A stretch of DNA of 33,038 nt, taken from Gemmataceae bacterium (lineage in GTDB: Bacteria; Planctomycetota; Planctomycetia; Gemmatales; Gemmataceae). The notes below the pieces were generated by a model. It was not told the origin of the DNA. It was given only the letters and a program-made list of their open reading frames with translations, and ran no database searches. Both the position numbers and the translations under genes were made by a program. The stretch covers positions 1 through 33,038 of the forward strand of contig JAHBXO010000053.1 in the NCBI GenBank assembly GCA_019636445.1. The letters run 5' to 3'. Shown in pieces: positions 1 through 7,695 of this stretch (within the stretch, counting starts at the first letter, position 1; every line of letters starts with the position of its first letter).

Positions 1-53
1 ATTGCTCCCCAACCTACGATTTGCGAACCGGTCGGGAAACGGTTGCCGGATCA

Positions 54-191
54 GACTTCCGAAGTCCGGTTTCGACTTCGGAAGTCCCCGGTGGCGCAGC
101 AGCGTTTCTGGTCGAGAATCGGCAAATGATCGCAAGAAATTGCCTCTCGTCAAACATCGACTTCCGAAGTCGAAGCCGGACTTCGGAAGTC
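54..191. repeat. Four GACTTC[C/G]GAAGTC palindromes in two spaced pairs
   Basis: GACTTCCGAAGTC occurs at 54-66 and 159-171, and GACTTCGGAAGTC at 74-86 and 179-191. Each pair has its members 20 bp apart start to start, and the pairs are 105 bp apart. Each 13-mer is a 6-bp inverted repeat around one base. A further direct repeat, GGAAACGGTTGCC, lies outside the pairs at 35-47 and 202-214. The array ends about 90 bp upstream of the cytochrome gene start at 279. It could be a repetitive element or a protein-binding array; nothing in the sequence decides this. Confidence 0.8.
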
Positions 192-278
192 GGGATTCCC
201 CGGAAACGGTTGCCTCGCACCGGTGCGGGATGCGACAATGACTGTTCCCGCCGCGCCCTCCGTTCGACGAGGCCCTTC

Positions 279-3179
279 ATGCCGATCCGATGGATGCTTG
301 TTCCATTCCTGATGTTCGCGGCGCGGTCTGACGCAGCCGACTTCGCGAAGGATGTGAAGCCGATCTTCGCGAAGGCGTGCGTGTCGTGCCACGGGGACAC
401 GAAACAGAAGGGCGGCCTGCGCCTCGACCGCAAGGCCGACGCCCTGCAAGGCGGCGACAGCGGCGCCGCCATCCTGCCGCGGAAGGCAAAGGACAGCCCG
501 CTCCTGCAGCGGGTGAGCAGCGCCGATCCCGATGTCGTCATGCCGCCAAAGGGCGAACGGCTGACGGCGCAGGAGATCGCGACCCTGCGCGCGTGGATCG
601 ACGCGGGCGCCACGTGGCCCGACGATGGCTCGCAGGCGAAGGATCCGCGAGACTGGTGGTCGCTCAAGCCGCTGAAGTCGTCGGGGAGGTCGATCGACGA
701 GTTCATTCTCGCGAAGCTGAAGGAGAAGAGTTTGCAGCCCTCGCCAGAGGCGGACCGGCGGACTTTGATCCGACGATTGTCGTTCGACCTGATCGGCTTG
801 CCGCCAACGCCGGAGGAGATCGACGCGTTCGTGAAGGACGCCTCGCCGAATGCCTACGAGAAGCTGGTCGATCGCCTGCTCGTCTCGCCGCATCACGGCG
901 AGCGCTGGGCGCGCCACTGGCTGGACGTGGTCCACTTCGGTGAAACGCACGGCTACGACAAGGACAAGCCGCGGCCGAACGCCTGGCCGTATCGCGACTA
1001 CGTGATTCGCGCTTTCAATGCGGACAAACCCTACGCGCGATTCGTCCAGGAGCAGATCGCCGGCGATGTCCTGTTCCCCGGCACGGTCGACGGCATCGAG
1101 GCGCTCGGATTCCTCGCCGCGGGGCCGTGGGACTTCATCGGCCACGCCGAACTGCCCGAATCGAAGATCGACGGCAAGATCGCCCGCCACCTGGATCGCG
1201 ACGACTTTGTCTCCAACACGATGGGTACCTTCGCGAGCCTAACGGTTCACTGCGCCCAATGCCACAACCACAAGTTCGACCCGATCTCGCAGGAGGAGTA
1301 CTACGCACTGCAGGCGGTCTTCGCCGCGATCGACCGCACCGATCGCGCGTACGATGCCGATCCGAAGGTGGCGGCGCGACGGGCCGAACTGGAGACGAAG
1401 CGGAAGTCGGCCGGCGACCGGATCGCGGCGCTGGAAGCGCAGGCCCGCACGAAGGCCGGGGCCGAGTTCGCGGAGTTGGAACGGCGCATCGCCGACGGCG
1501 CAAAGGTCGGCAGCGGGAAGACGCCTGAGTATGGCTACCATTCCGCCATCGAGGCGAAGCAGGACCGCACAAAGTGGGTGCAGGTCGATCTCGGCGCGAA
1601 CGTGAAGCTCGACCGCGTCGTCCTGCGCGGCTGCGACGACGACTTCAACAAGATCGGCGCCGGCTTCGGCTTCCCCGTCCGGTTCAAGGTCGAACTCTCC
1701 GACGACGCGGACTTCAATCGGTCGATCGTCGTCGTCGATCATACGTCCAAGGATCATGCGAATCCCCTCACGGCCCCAGTGAGTATCGCCATCGACGGCA
1801 AAGCCGGACGATACCTCCGCGTGACCGCGACGAAACTCGCCCCGCGCCAGAACGATTACATCTTCGCTCTCGCCGAACTCGAAGCCTACGATGCCGCCGG
1901 CACGAACGTCGCCCGCGGCAAGGCCGTGACGGCGCTCGATTCGATCGAGGCCCCTGTCCGCTGGCGGAAGGCGAACCTCACCGACGGCATCGCCGCGCCG
2001 GGGCCGAAGCTCGTCGCCGGCGAGATCGCGAAGCTGTCGAAGCAACGGGACGAATGGCTGATGAAGGCGCTCGGCGACGACGCGAAGACGCTGGCGGCGC
2101 TGCGGGGTGAATTGGACTCGGCGGACGGCGAATTGAAGACGATGACCGCGCGTCAGGTCGCGTACATCGGCACGGCGTTCCGGGGATCGGGCAACTTCGC
2201 CGGCACGGGTGGGACGCCGCGAGAGATTCGACTGCTTCCCCGGGGGGACATCACGAAGCCCGGCAAGGCGGTGGCCCCCGGCGCACTCGCGGCGCTCGGC
2301 GTGCCGTTCGAGTTGAAGCCGAACGCGGCGGAGGGCGAGCGCCGGGCCGCGCTCGCGAAGTGGTTGACGCACCCGGACAACCCGCTCGCCTGGCGCAGCA
2401 TCGTCAATCGCGTGTGGCAGTACCACTTCGGCCGGGGGCTTGTCGATACGCCGAACGACTTCGGCCGGATGGGCCAATTGCCGACGCACCCCGAACTGCT
2501 CGACTGGCTCGCCGTCGAATTCCGCAACGGCGGCGGAAGCCTCAAGAAACTCCACAAGCTGATCGTGATGTCCGCCACCTATCGGCAAGTTTCGACGGAT
2601 AATCCGTCGTTCGCGAAGCTGGATGCGAACAATCAGTATCTCTGGCGGCAGAACCGGCGCAAGCTCGAGGCCGAGGCCGTGCGCGATTCGATCCTCGTGG
2701 TGGCCGGCAAGCTGGACCGGACCATGGGCGGGCCGAGCTTCCAGGACTTCGTGGTCGAGAAGCCGGAGCACTCGCCGCACTACCAGTATCACCTCCATGA
2801 CCCCGAGGATGCGAAGGCGCATCGCCGGGCCGTGTACCGCTTCACGGTGCGTTCGAAACTCCAGCCGTTCATGGCCTCGTTCGACTGCGCCGATCCGTCG
2901 CTCAATGTTGAGAAACGGAACGAATCGCTCTCGCCGCAGCAGGCGCTGGCGCTCATGAACAACCGGTTGTCGCTGGCGATGGCGAAGCACTTCGCCGCGC
3001 GCGTGGAGAAGCTGGCGAACGACACGGGCGGGCAGGTGTCGGCCGCGTTCCGGCTGGCGCTCGGCCGCGATCCAACGGCGACGGAAACCGACTCGCTCGC
3101 GGCCTACGCCAAGGAGCATGGCCTCGCGAACGCCTGCCGGGCGATTCTGAATTTGAACGAGTTCGTCTTCGTCGATTGA
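279..3179 (+). CDS. Planctomycete cytochrome c (PSCyt1)/DUF1549/DUF1553 protein with discoidin-like insert
   Basis: Predicted exported protein of 966 aa. The ATG at 279 was chosen because it gives a short signal peptide (about residues 1-20, ending ...ARSDA) and follows a GACGAGG stretch 6 nt upstream; the frame is open further upstream but runs through repeats. A PSCyt1 heme-type motif CVSCH lies at residues 34-38. DUF1549 (PSCyt2) follows, with the family motif CAQCHNHKFDP from residue 325. A region with discoidin (F5/8 type C) features follows at about residues 405-560 (WVQVDLG, RYLRVTATKL, ALAELEAYD), then DUF1553 (PSD1) to the C-terminus. These families are abundant in planctomycetes and often paired with DUF1501, but no DUF1501 gene follows here. 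The substrate is unknown; a periplasmic redox or carbohydrate-related role is inferred from domains only. Confidence 0.93.
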   Translation: MPIRWMLVPFLMFAARSDAADFAKDVKPIFAKACVSCHGDTKQKGGLRLDRKADALQGGDSGAAILPRKAKDSPLLQRVSSADPDVVMPPKGERLTAQEIATLRAWIDAGATWPDDGSQAKDPRDWWSLKPLKSSGRSIDEFILAKLKEKSLQPSPEADRRTLIRRLSFDLIGLPPTPEEIDAFVKDASPNAYEKLVDRLLVSPHHGERWARHWLDVVHFGETHGYDKDKPRPNAWPYRDYVIRAFNADKPYARFVQEQIAGDVLFPGTVDGIEALGFLAAGPWDFIGHAELPESKIDGKIARHLDRDDFVSNTMGTFASLTVHCAQCHNHKFDPISQEEYYALQAVFAAIDRTDRAYDADPKVAARRAELETKRKSAGDRIAALEAQARTKAGAEFAELERRIADGAKVGSGKTPEYGYHSAIEAKQDRTKWVQVDLGANVKLDRVVLRGCDDDFNKIGAGFGFPVRFKVELSDDADFNRSIVVVDHTSKDHANPLTAPVSIAIDGKAGRYLRVTATKLAPRQNDYIFALAELEAYDAAGTNVARGKAVTALDSIEAPVRWRKANLTDGIAAPGPKLVAGEIAKLSKQRDEWLMKALGDDAKTLAALRGELDSADGELKTMTARQVAYIGTAFRGSGNFAGTGGTPREIRLLPRGDITKPGKAVAPGALAALGVPFELKPNAAEGERRAALAKWLTHPDNPLAWRSIVNRVWQYHFGRGLVDTPNDFGRMGQLPTHPELLDWLAVEFRNGGGSLKKLHKLIVMSATYRQVSTDNPSFAKLDANNQYLWRQNRRKLEAEAVRDSILVVAGKLDRTMGGPSFQDFVVEKPEHSPHYQYHLHDPEDAKAHRRAVYRFTVRSKLQPFMASFDCADPSLNVEKRNESLSPQQALALMNNRLSLAMAKHFAARVEKLANDTGGQVSAAFRLALGRDPTATETDSLAAYAKEHGLANACRAILNLNEFVFVD

Positions 3180-3194
3180 CGGAACCGCGACAAG

Positions 3195-4115
3195 TCACGA
3201 CGGCGGGAGCGCGCGGCGTTCGTCCCGGCGGGCCATGCGCAGGAAATTGAGCGCGAGCGGCAAGCCGATGAAGAACGCCGCGCCGGCGTAGAAGAGCACC
3301 ACGAACATCACTTCCGTGCCGATCACGGCCAACTCGTCGGGGCCGCGATCGGGGAACAAGCTGGCCTTCAGGAGCAGGGCGAGGTTCATGTTCCGCATTG
3401 TGATCTCCATGCCGGCGGTCACGGTCTCGGCACGCGGCCAGCCGAGAATGCGGAACGGCAGCATGACGATCTGCTGGCAGAGCACCGCGAAGACGACGAT
3501 CGCGATCGGCACGATCATCCCGCGATCGCCGGGCTTGATGCGCTGGCTCCCCAGGGCGCAGACAATCATCACGAACACGACCAGAAAGCCGACGCGGATC
3601 AACCAGCGGCTGAGGACGAGGCGCCGCAACGGGACGCGCGCGCCGAGCGCCATCCCGACCGCGAGCGGGGCGAGCACGAAGCAGGCCACATCGCGCACGA
3701 TGCGAGCCGTGGGCATCTCGAAGGTGGCGGGGATGAAGTCGCGCGCCAAAAACTGGAGGGTGATCGGCACGGTCACGATCGCGGCCAGCGTCGAGACGAC
3801 CGTGAGGGAAATCGCGAGCGGCGCGCTGCCCCGCCCGAGCACGACGAACGCCTTGGCCGTCGCCCCGCCCGGCATCGCGGCGGTGAGAATGAGGCCCACG
3901 GCGATGCCGCCAGTGAATCCGAAGAGCTGAATGACGGCCAGGGCAATGAACGGGGAGACGAGAATCTGATAGGCGAGGACGACCCCCAGCGCCCGCGGCC
4001 GCCGCAGCACCTTGGCGAAGTCGCCGACCGTCAGCGTCGCCCCCATGCCCATCATGAACAGGCACAGCTGCACCTGGGCGAAGTGTTCTTCGTAGAGCGG
4101 GTAGAAATCGAACAT
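3195..4115 (-). CDS. BASS (bile acid:sodium symporter) family transporter
   Basis: Integral membrane protein of 306 aa with about nine to ten hydrophobic segments. Family features are the glycine/proline stretch AAMPGGATAKAFVVLGRG in the first half and GMEITMRNMNLALLL in the second, which correspond to the crossing-helix regions of the SBF/BASS fold. In this family these segments take part in sodium and organic-anion binding. The start at 4115 gives a short cytoplasmic N-terminus before the first helix. The gene is tail-to-tail with the cytochrome gene, with only 15 bp between stops and no terminator visible there. It is on the same strand as the Nramp-like gene but 442 bp downstream across a repeat element, so it probably has its own promoter. 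Substrate cannot be assigned. Confidence 0.88.
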   Translation of the reverse strand: MFDFYPLYEEHFAQVQLCLFMMGMGATLTVGDFAKVLRRPRALGVVLAYQILVSPFIALAVIQLFGFTGGIAVGLILTAAMPGGATAKAFVVLGRGSAPLAISLTVVSTLAAIVTVPITLQFLARDFIPATFEMPTARIVRDVACFVLAPLAVGMALGARVPLRRLVLSRWLIRVGFLVVFVMIVCALGSQRIKPGDRGMIVPIAIVVFAVLCQQIVMLPFRILGWPRAETVTAGMEITMRNMNLALLLKASLFPDRGPDELAVIGTEVMFVVLFYAGAAFFIGLPLALNFLRMARRDERRALPPS

Positions 4116-4557
4116 TCGGATCCATCGGCGGATTTGGGTGAAAGATTACCTATCGACAAATCGACCAATGACCTCAACAACATTTCGTCGGAAGGCGAAT
4201 GACCATGAATCCGTTCGATGGAGAGCGTGTTCGGAAGTTGTTCGAAAGTCCTTCCTGTCCCGGTGTCTTCAGGCCGAAGGCCTGGGTGTCTGAAATTCTT
4301 CAGGCCGAAGGCCTGGCAGTTCATAGCCCTGGGCAAGGAGCGAAGCGACGCCGCCCTGGGTTGACTATGACCCGATGCAGTCCGAAGGACTGCGACAGTC
4401 CACGTTGTCCCAGCCCGTTGGGCTGGATCAAAAGATGTGGCGCGTTCCGTACCCAGGGCGTCGCCGAAGCGGCTCGCCCTGGGCTAAGCACTCCCAGGCC
4501 TTCGGCCTGAAAAACATCAGACTTTCAAGCCTTTGGCCCGAAAACTTGAAATGTCCC
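4116..4557. other. 442-bp spacer between the BASS and Nramp-like genes, filled by hairpin repeats
   Basis: No credible gene here. The spacer holds one isolated half-repeat (TTCAGGCCGAAGGCCTGGG, 4268-4286), the full composite element at 4299-4511, and a degenerate copy of its end at about 4525-4550 (AAGCCTTTGGCCCGAAAAC). The remainder, 4116-4260, is the likely 5' region of the BASS gene; I see no convincing promoter in it. Confidence 0.7.
4299..4511. repeat. Composite inverted-repeat element, copy A (about 213 bp)
   Basis: The left end TTCAGGCCGAAGGCCTGG at 4299 is mirrored by CCAGGCCTTCGGCCTGAA ending at 4511. Inside both ends is an AGCCC[T/A]GGGC block and then a GCGACGCC..CCCTGGGT block, so imperfect complementarity runs for about 60 bp from each end. 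The centre holds two perfect short hairpins: CAGTCC-GAA-GGACTG at 4378-4392 and CCAGCCC-GTT-GGGCTGG at 4410-4426. The same layout occurs in copy B at 29247-29466. Spurious reading frames cross it, but none resembles a protein. Confidence 0.85.
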
Positions 4558-6015
4558 TTACTGGGTTGATTCGAACAAGCTGACCAGCGACGCGAGCGCC
4601 AGCGCCGAGTAGACGACTCCGCAAAGGAACAGAGCGATCCGCCGCCAGAGCGGCGGTCGGATCGCCGTTGGCAGGAAGCGCGTGTTCACCCGCAGGATCA
4701 GGAAAGCCCCGATCGCCAGCACGGGACACGCCACAACTCCCAGCACTTTGAACAGGCCGAGCGCCGATTCGCCGAGCGTCAGCGACGCGACGCCCCACGA
4801 CGTGAAGAGCAGCAACAACCCGGCATACAGCCGGCTCGCAGGCCAGCGCCGCATGCCGGGCCAGCTCGCCCAGCCGATGTCCGTCACGGCACGCGCGAGG
4901 CAATCCATGTTCGCCAGTTGCGTCGAGAAGAGAATCCAGAAACCGTTGAGCAGACACAACGCCCAGAAGCCGATCCAGAGTTGCTCGGCCATGTAGCGGG
5001 CCTGGAACGCCCCGACCGAGTAGCCGGAGATCTGCGTGTTCTCCGGCACGATCGCAAGCGCGAGGTTCACGTTCAGGAACATCCCGACCACGCAGCCGCC
5101 GGCCCAGAGCGCGGTCTGGTCGAGCAAGCAATACTTCCACCAGACCTTCCACTTCCTCAGATTTTCCGTCGTCGGCGGGAAGACGCTACCCACCGGGGCG
5201 AGGGCCGTCTTCTCGCCGGAGAACGCCCCGCCAATGGAGCCGACGGACGCCGCCATCCCCCAGCCCTTGTCGCGAACCCAGTTCGAGACGACAAGGTTGC
5301 CGAGGCCACCCGAGCCGGCGGTCGCGGCGAAGACGCCCAGGAGCAGGATGTCCATGTTGGCGGGGATCTGCCGTGGCAGCAGGAAGCCGGTCGCAGTTCG
5401 ACTCCAGACATCAAGTGGAACGAACAGGACGTTCGCAACCAATAGGAACGTGAAGATGAACACGACCATCGCCCACGACAGGCGCTCGAGCGTGCGCTCG
5501 ACGGACTTGCCGGACAGAAGCATCACCACCGCGACGGCGAACACCGCGTAGGAAATCCCCATCAACGATCCCGCATCGCCGGCAATCGCTTCCCGACCGG
5601 CCGCGGCGGCGAAGAGCACGTTCGCACAGCCGAGCGCCAGGCCGGGCGTCGCGAGCTGCGCGATGCCGGCGAGGACGAAGACCGGGGCCCAGAACTTCGG
5701 CCCCGGGTTCAGCCGCAAGATGCCCGTCAGGATCGGCTCGCCCGAGGCGAGCGTGTAGCGGATCGCTTCCAGATTGAAGATCATTTGGAGGAAGATGGCG
5801 AGCGTCGCGATCCAGAGGATTTCCGTACCGTATCGAACCGCCATGAGCGGACCAACGATCCACTCGCCGCCGCCGATGGAGCCGGCGAGCAGGATCGCAC
5901 CGGGTCCGATGGTGCGCAGGATGTTCCGACCCGAGAGGGGCAACGGCTCTGGCAGCACACCTGTCTGCCAGTCCGGAAGTCGGCCGTGATCGCGGTCTGG
6001 CAGCACTTCGGGCAT
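4558..6015 (-). CDS. Nramp-like membrane transporter lacking the canonical metal-binding motif
   Basis: Polytopic membrane protein of 485 aa with about eleven to twelve helices. The N-terminal hydrophobic block has the Nramp layout: IGPGAILLAGSIGGGEWIVG, then a long helix ending near RYTLASGEPILTG. In classical Nramp proteins TM1 carries DPGN and TM6 carries MPH, both of which bind the metal. Here the TM1 position reads GGGE, and the TM6-like stretch AATAGSGGLGN has no MPH. A divergent Nramp-related group with another substrate is therefore more likely than a Mn/Fe importer. It lies 67 bp downstream of the mannonate-dehydratase-like gene on the same strand with a hairpin between them, so the two may be co-transcribed and a link to sugar-acid use is possible but unproven. 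Confidence 0.75.
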   Translation of the reverse strand: MPEVLPDRDHGRLPDWQTGVLPEPLPLSGRNILRTIGPGAILLAGSIGGGEWIVGPLMAVRYGTEILWIATLAIFLQMIFNLEAIRYTLASGEPILTGILRLNPGPKFWAPVFVLAGIAQLATPGLALGCANVLFAAAAGREAIAGDAGSLMGISYAVFAVAVVMLLSGKSVERTLERLSWAMVVFIFTFLLVANVLFVPLDVWSRTATGFLLPRQIPANMDILLLGVFAATAGSGGLGNLVVSNWVRDKGWGMAASVGSIGGAFSGEKTALAPVGSVFPPTTENLRKWKVWWKYCLLDQTALWAGGCVVGMFLNVNLALAIVPENTQISGYSVGAFQARYMAEQLWIGFWALCLLNGFWILFSTQLANMDCLARAVTDIGWASWPGMRRWPASRLYAGLLLLFTSWGVASLTLGESALGLFKVLGVVACPVLAIGAFLILRVNTRFLPTAIRPPLWRRIALFLCGVVYSALALASLVSLFESTQ

Positions 6016-6045
6016 CGCGTGATTCCATCTATCTGTTTACCCATA

Positions 6046-6085
6046 GCGCGAGCGAGATTGTTATCCTCGCTCGCGCGTCGGGCTA
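6046..6085. repeat. Hairpin overlapping the uxuA-like stop codon (degenerate TTAGCCCGACGCG family)
   Basis: GCGCGAGCGAG at 6046-6056 pairs perfectly with CTCGCTCGCGC at 6066-6076 across a 9-nt loop. Read on the minus strand, the element begins TTAGCCCGACGCGCGAGCGAGG, and its TAG is the stop codon of the uxuA-like gene. No U-run follows the stem, so it could act as an RNA 3'-end or processing structure rather than a classical terminator. Confidence 0.75.
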
Positions 6086-7042
6086 ACAGGTGGCGTGCAT
6101 CAGGCCGCGGATGTAGCCGTACGCGAACAGCCGGCCGAGCATCGTGTAGCCCGGTTCGCCGTCGTCTTCGCCGACCAGCTGCGGGACGTGATCCGGGCGC
6201 ATCGGGCCGTCGAAGCCGATCTCGCGATAGGCGCGCATCGCGACGGCCATATCGGTCGGGCCGTTGTCGTGGAAGGTCTCGGCGAACGATTCGGCCGTGC
6301 CGCGGACATCGCGGAAGTGGACGTATTGGATGTGCGGCCCCAGCCGGCGAATCGTCGCGGAGATATCGACACCCATCGCCGCGAAGGTGCCCTGACAGAA
6401 GCAGATGGCGTTCGACGGACTCGGCGCCATCTGCACCAGCCGCTCGAAGCCTTCGACGGAATGCATGATGCGCGTCTTGCCGAGTAACGCCGGCAGCGGC
6501 GGGTCGTCCGGGTGCATCGCCAACGTCACGCCGCAGGATTCGGCGACGGGCAGCAGTTCGTTCAGAAAGCGTTCGAGGTTGTCCCAGAGCTTCGCGGGCG
6601 TCAGCGCTCGCGCCAGCTCGTCGGTCCGGCTGTTGGCCGGCTTGTAACCGAGCCGCACGGCCGCGTCCGCTTCCGCGAGATCGAACGTCGTCACCTTCGC
6701 GCCGCCGCGCTCCGGCGCGTCCAGCCGCGTGCGGACCCAATCGGTGCCCGACATGAAGTTGTAGCAGAGCAGGCGGATATCCAACTCGGCCATCTGGCGG
6801 ACGAGCGCTTTCAACAAGGCGATTTCCCGCCCCTCGTCGATGCCGAGCTTGATGTTCTCGATGGGCAGATAGCCTTCGACAACGGTCACGCTCAATCCGA
6901 AGTCCGCGATCCGTCGCTTCGCCGCCCGCAGGGTCGCGGGGTCTTCGCCGGGGTAGCGATGGACGACGTCCGTGACCCCGCACTGGGCGGCCAGTTGCAG
7001 GTTCTCGTCCGAGAGGGGCGTGAGGACCGTTGCCAATCGCAT
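6083..7042 (-). CDS. Mannonate dehydratase-like protein (UxuA family, TIM barrel)
   Basis: Protein of 319 aa matching the UxuA family, which dehydrates D-mannonate to 2-keto-3-deoxygluconate in hexuronate degradation with a divalent metal in a TIM-barrel site. Diagnostic stretches are CYNFMSGTDWVRT (residues 93-105; family CYNFMPVxDWTRT), LAMHPDDPP (H177), CFCQGT (C216), VHFRDV (H242) and MRPDH (D284); these are the expected metal and active-site positions. It is shorter than the enterobacterial enzyme (about 394 aa), as many non-enteric members are. No signal peptide, so cytoplasmic. The stop codon lies inside a repeat hairpin, and the Nramp-like gene starts 67 bp downstream. Substrate specificity could differ from mannonate, so no symbol is assigned. 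Confidence 0.85.
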   Translation of the reverse strand: MRLATVLTPLSDENLQLAAQCGVTDVVHRYPGEDPATLRAAKRRIADFGLSVTVVEGYLPIENIKLGIDEGREIALLKALVRQMAELDIRLLCYNFMSGTDWVRTRLDAPERGGAKVTTFDLAEADAAVRLGYKPANSRTDELARALTPAKLWDNLERFLNELLPVAESCGVTLAMHPDDPPLPALLGKTRIMHSVEGFERLVQMAPSPSNAICFCQGTFAAMGVDISATIRRLGPHIQYVHFRDVRGTAESFAETFHDNGPTDMAVAMRAYREIGFDGPMRPDHVPQLVGEDDGEPGYTMLGRLFAYGYIRGLMHATC

Positions 7043-7157
7043 GCCGGTTTCCTGTCAGTGGAACTGTTCGGACCGCCCGAACGCGGCCGTCGCCGACGGA
7101 CATCTTAGCCCGGATGCGACGGGCGGAGGACGGTCCTCGCGATCCGACTACTCTGTG

Positions 7158-7325
7158 TTAGCCCGACGCGCCAGCGAGGGAGAACGTACGGAGAGCGGAC
7201 TCGCCCTCGCTGGCGCGTCGGGCTAACCAGAATTCGCTACACCGACTCGGCAACGGCTCGAGACTCGCCCTCGCTGGCGCGTCGGGCTAACCAGAATTCG
7301 CTACACCGACTCGGCAACGGCTCGA
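7158..7325. repeat. TTAGCCCGACGCG hairpin followed by two 64-bp tandem units
   Basis: The 23-nt arm at 7158-7180 (starts TTAGCCCGACGCGCCAGC) is a perfect reverse complement of 7204-7226, with a 23-nt loop. The right arm plus its downstream spacer (containing TTCGCTACACCGACTCGG) is then repeated from 7268 with a 64-bp period, identical for 58 bp. The same design, with a 66-bp period, occurs at 32879-33038. Confidence 0.9.
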
Positions 7326-7331
7326 CGAATC

Positions 7332-7695
7332 ACGATAGCTTTGCCGATGGCGACATGGCCGCGCATCGTCGTCATGGATGGCACGGAGCACCGGCCAAGC
7401 CGACACTTGTTCCGCACACAGCGGCAACGCCGACCCGGAACACCGGGGAGGGAACTCCGTCGAATCTTGTACCCGGCTGGCATCGGTGGTAGTATTGGGT
7501 GGTATCATATGCCAGTAGAGCTGCGTACGGATGCGCGACACCGCCCCCTTCGGACGAACCGAGTCGAGCAGGATGCGAAGAATCATTTAGGGTTCACCTT
7601 CCCGCTCTGTCCGCTTCGCCTTGGAGGCCGCTGGAATACCCCCGACCCGTGCGAAAACGCGGTCTCAACACGACCGTCATGGCCTGATCGACCCC
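7332..7695. other. Spacer upstream of the kinase gene, nothing recognised
   Basis: Frames here are short or are extensions of the kinase frame and its shadows. No promoter, RNA gene or protein family could be supported. The kinase frame is open back to 7621, but the ATG at 7696 is the more natural start. Confidence 0.5.

Noticed and set aside
14..706. Minus-strand frame over the start of the cytochrome gene
   Set aside because: It overlaps the supported plus-strand gene and crosses the palindromic repeats; no recognisable protein features.
7440..7520. Promoter candidate TTGTAC-17 bp-TAGTAT ahead of the kinase gene
   Set aside because: Both boxes are weak and lie about 200 bp from the start codon; not separable from chance.
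7341..7620. Possible transposase remnant (a frame containing VVMDGTEHRP)
   Set aside because: The resemblance to IS5-type transposases is limited to a few residues, with no catalytic context or inverted repeats.
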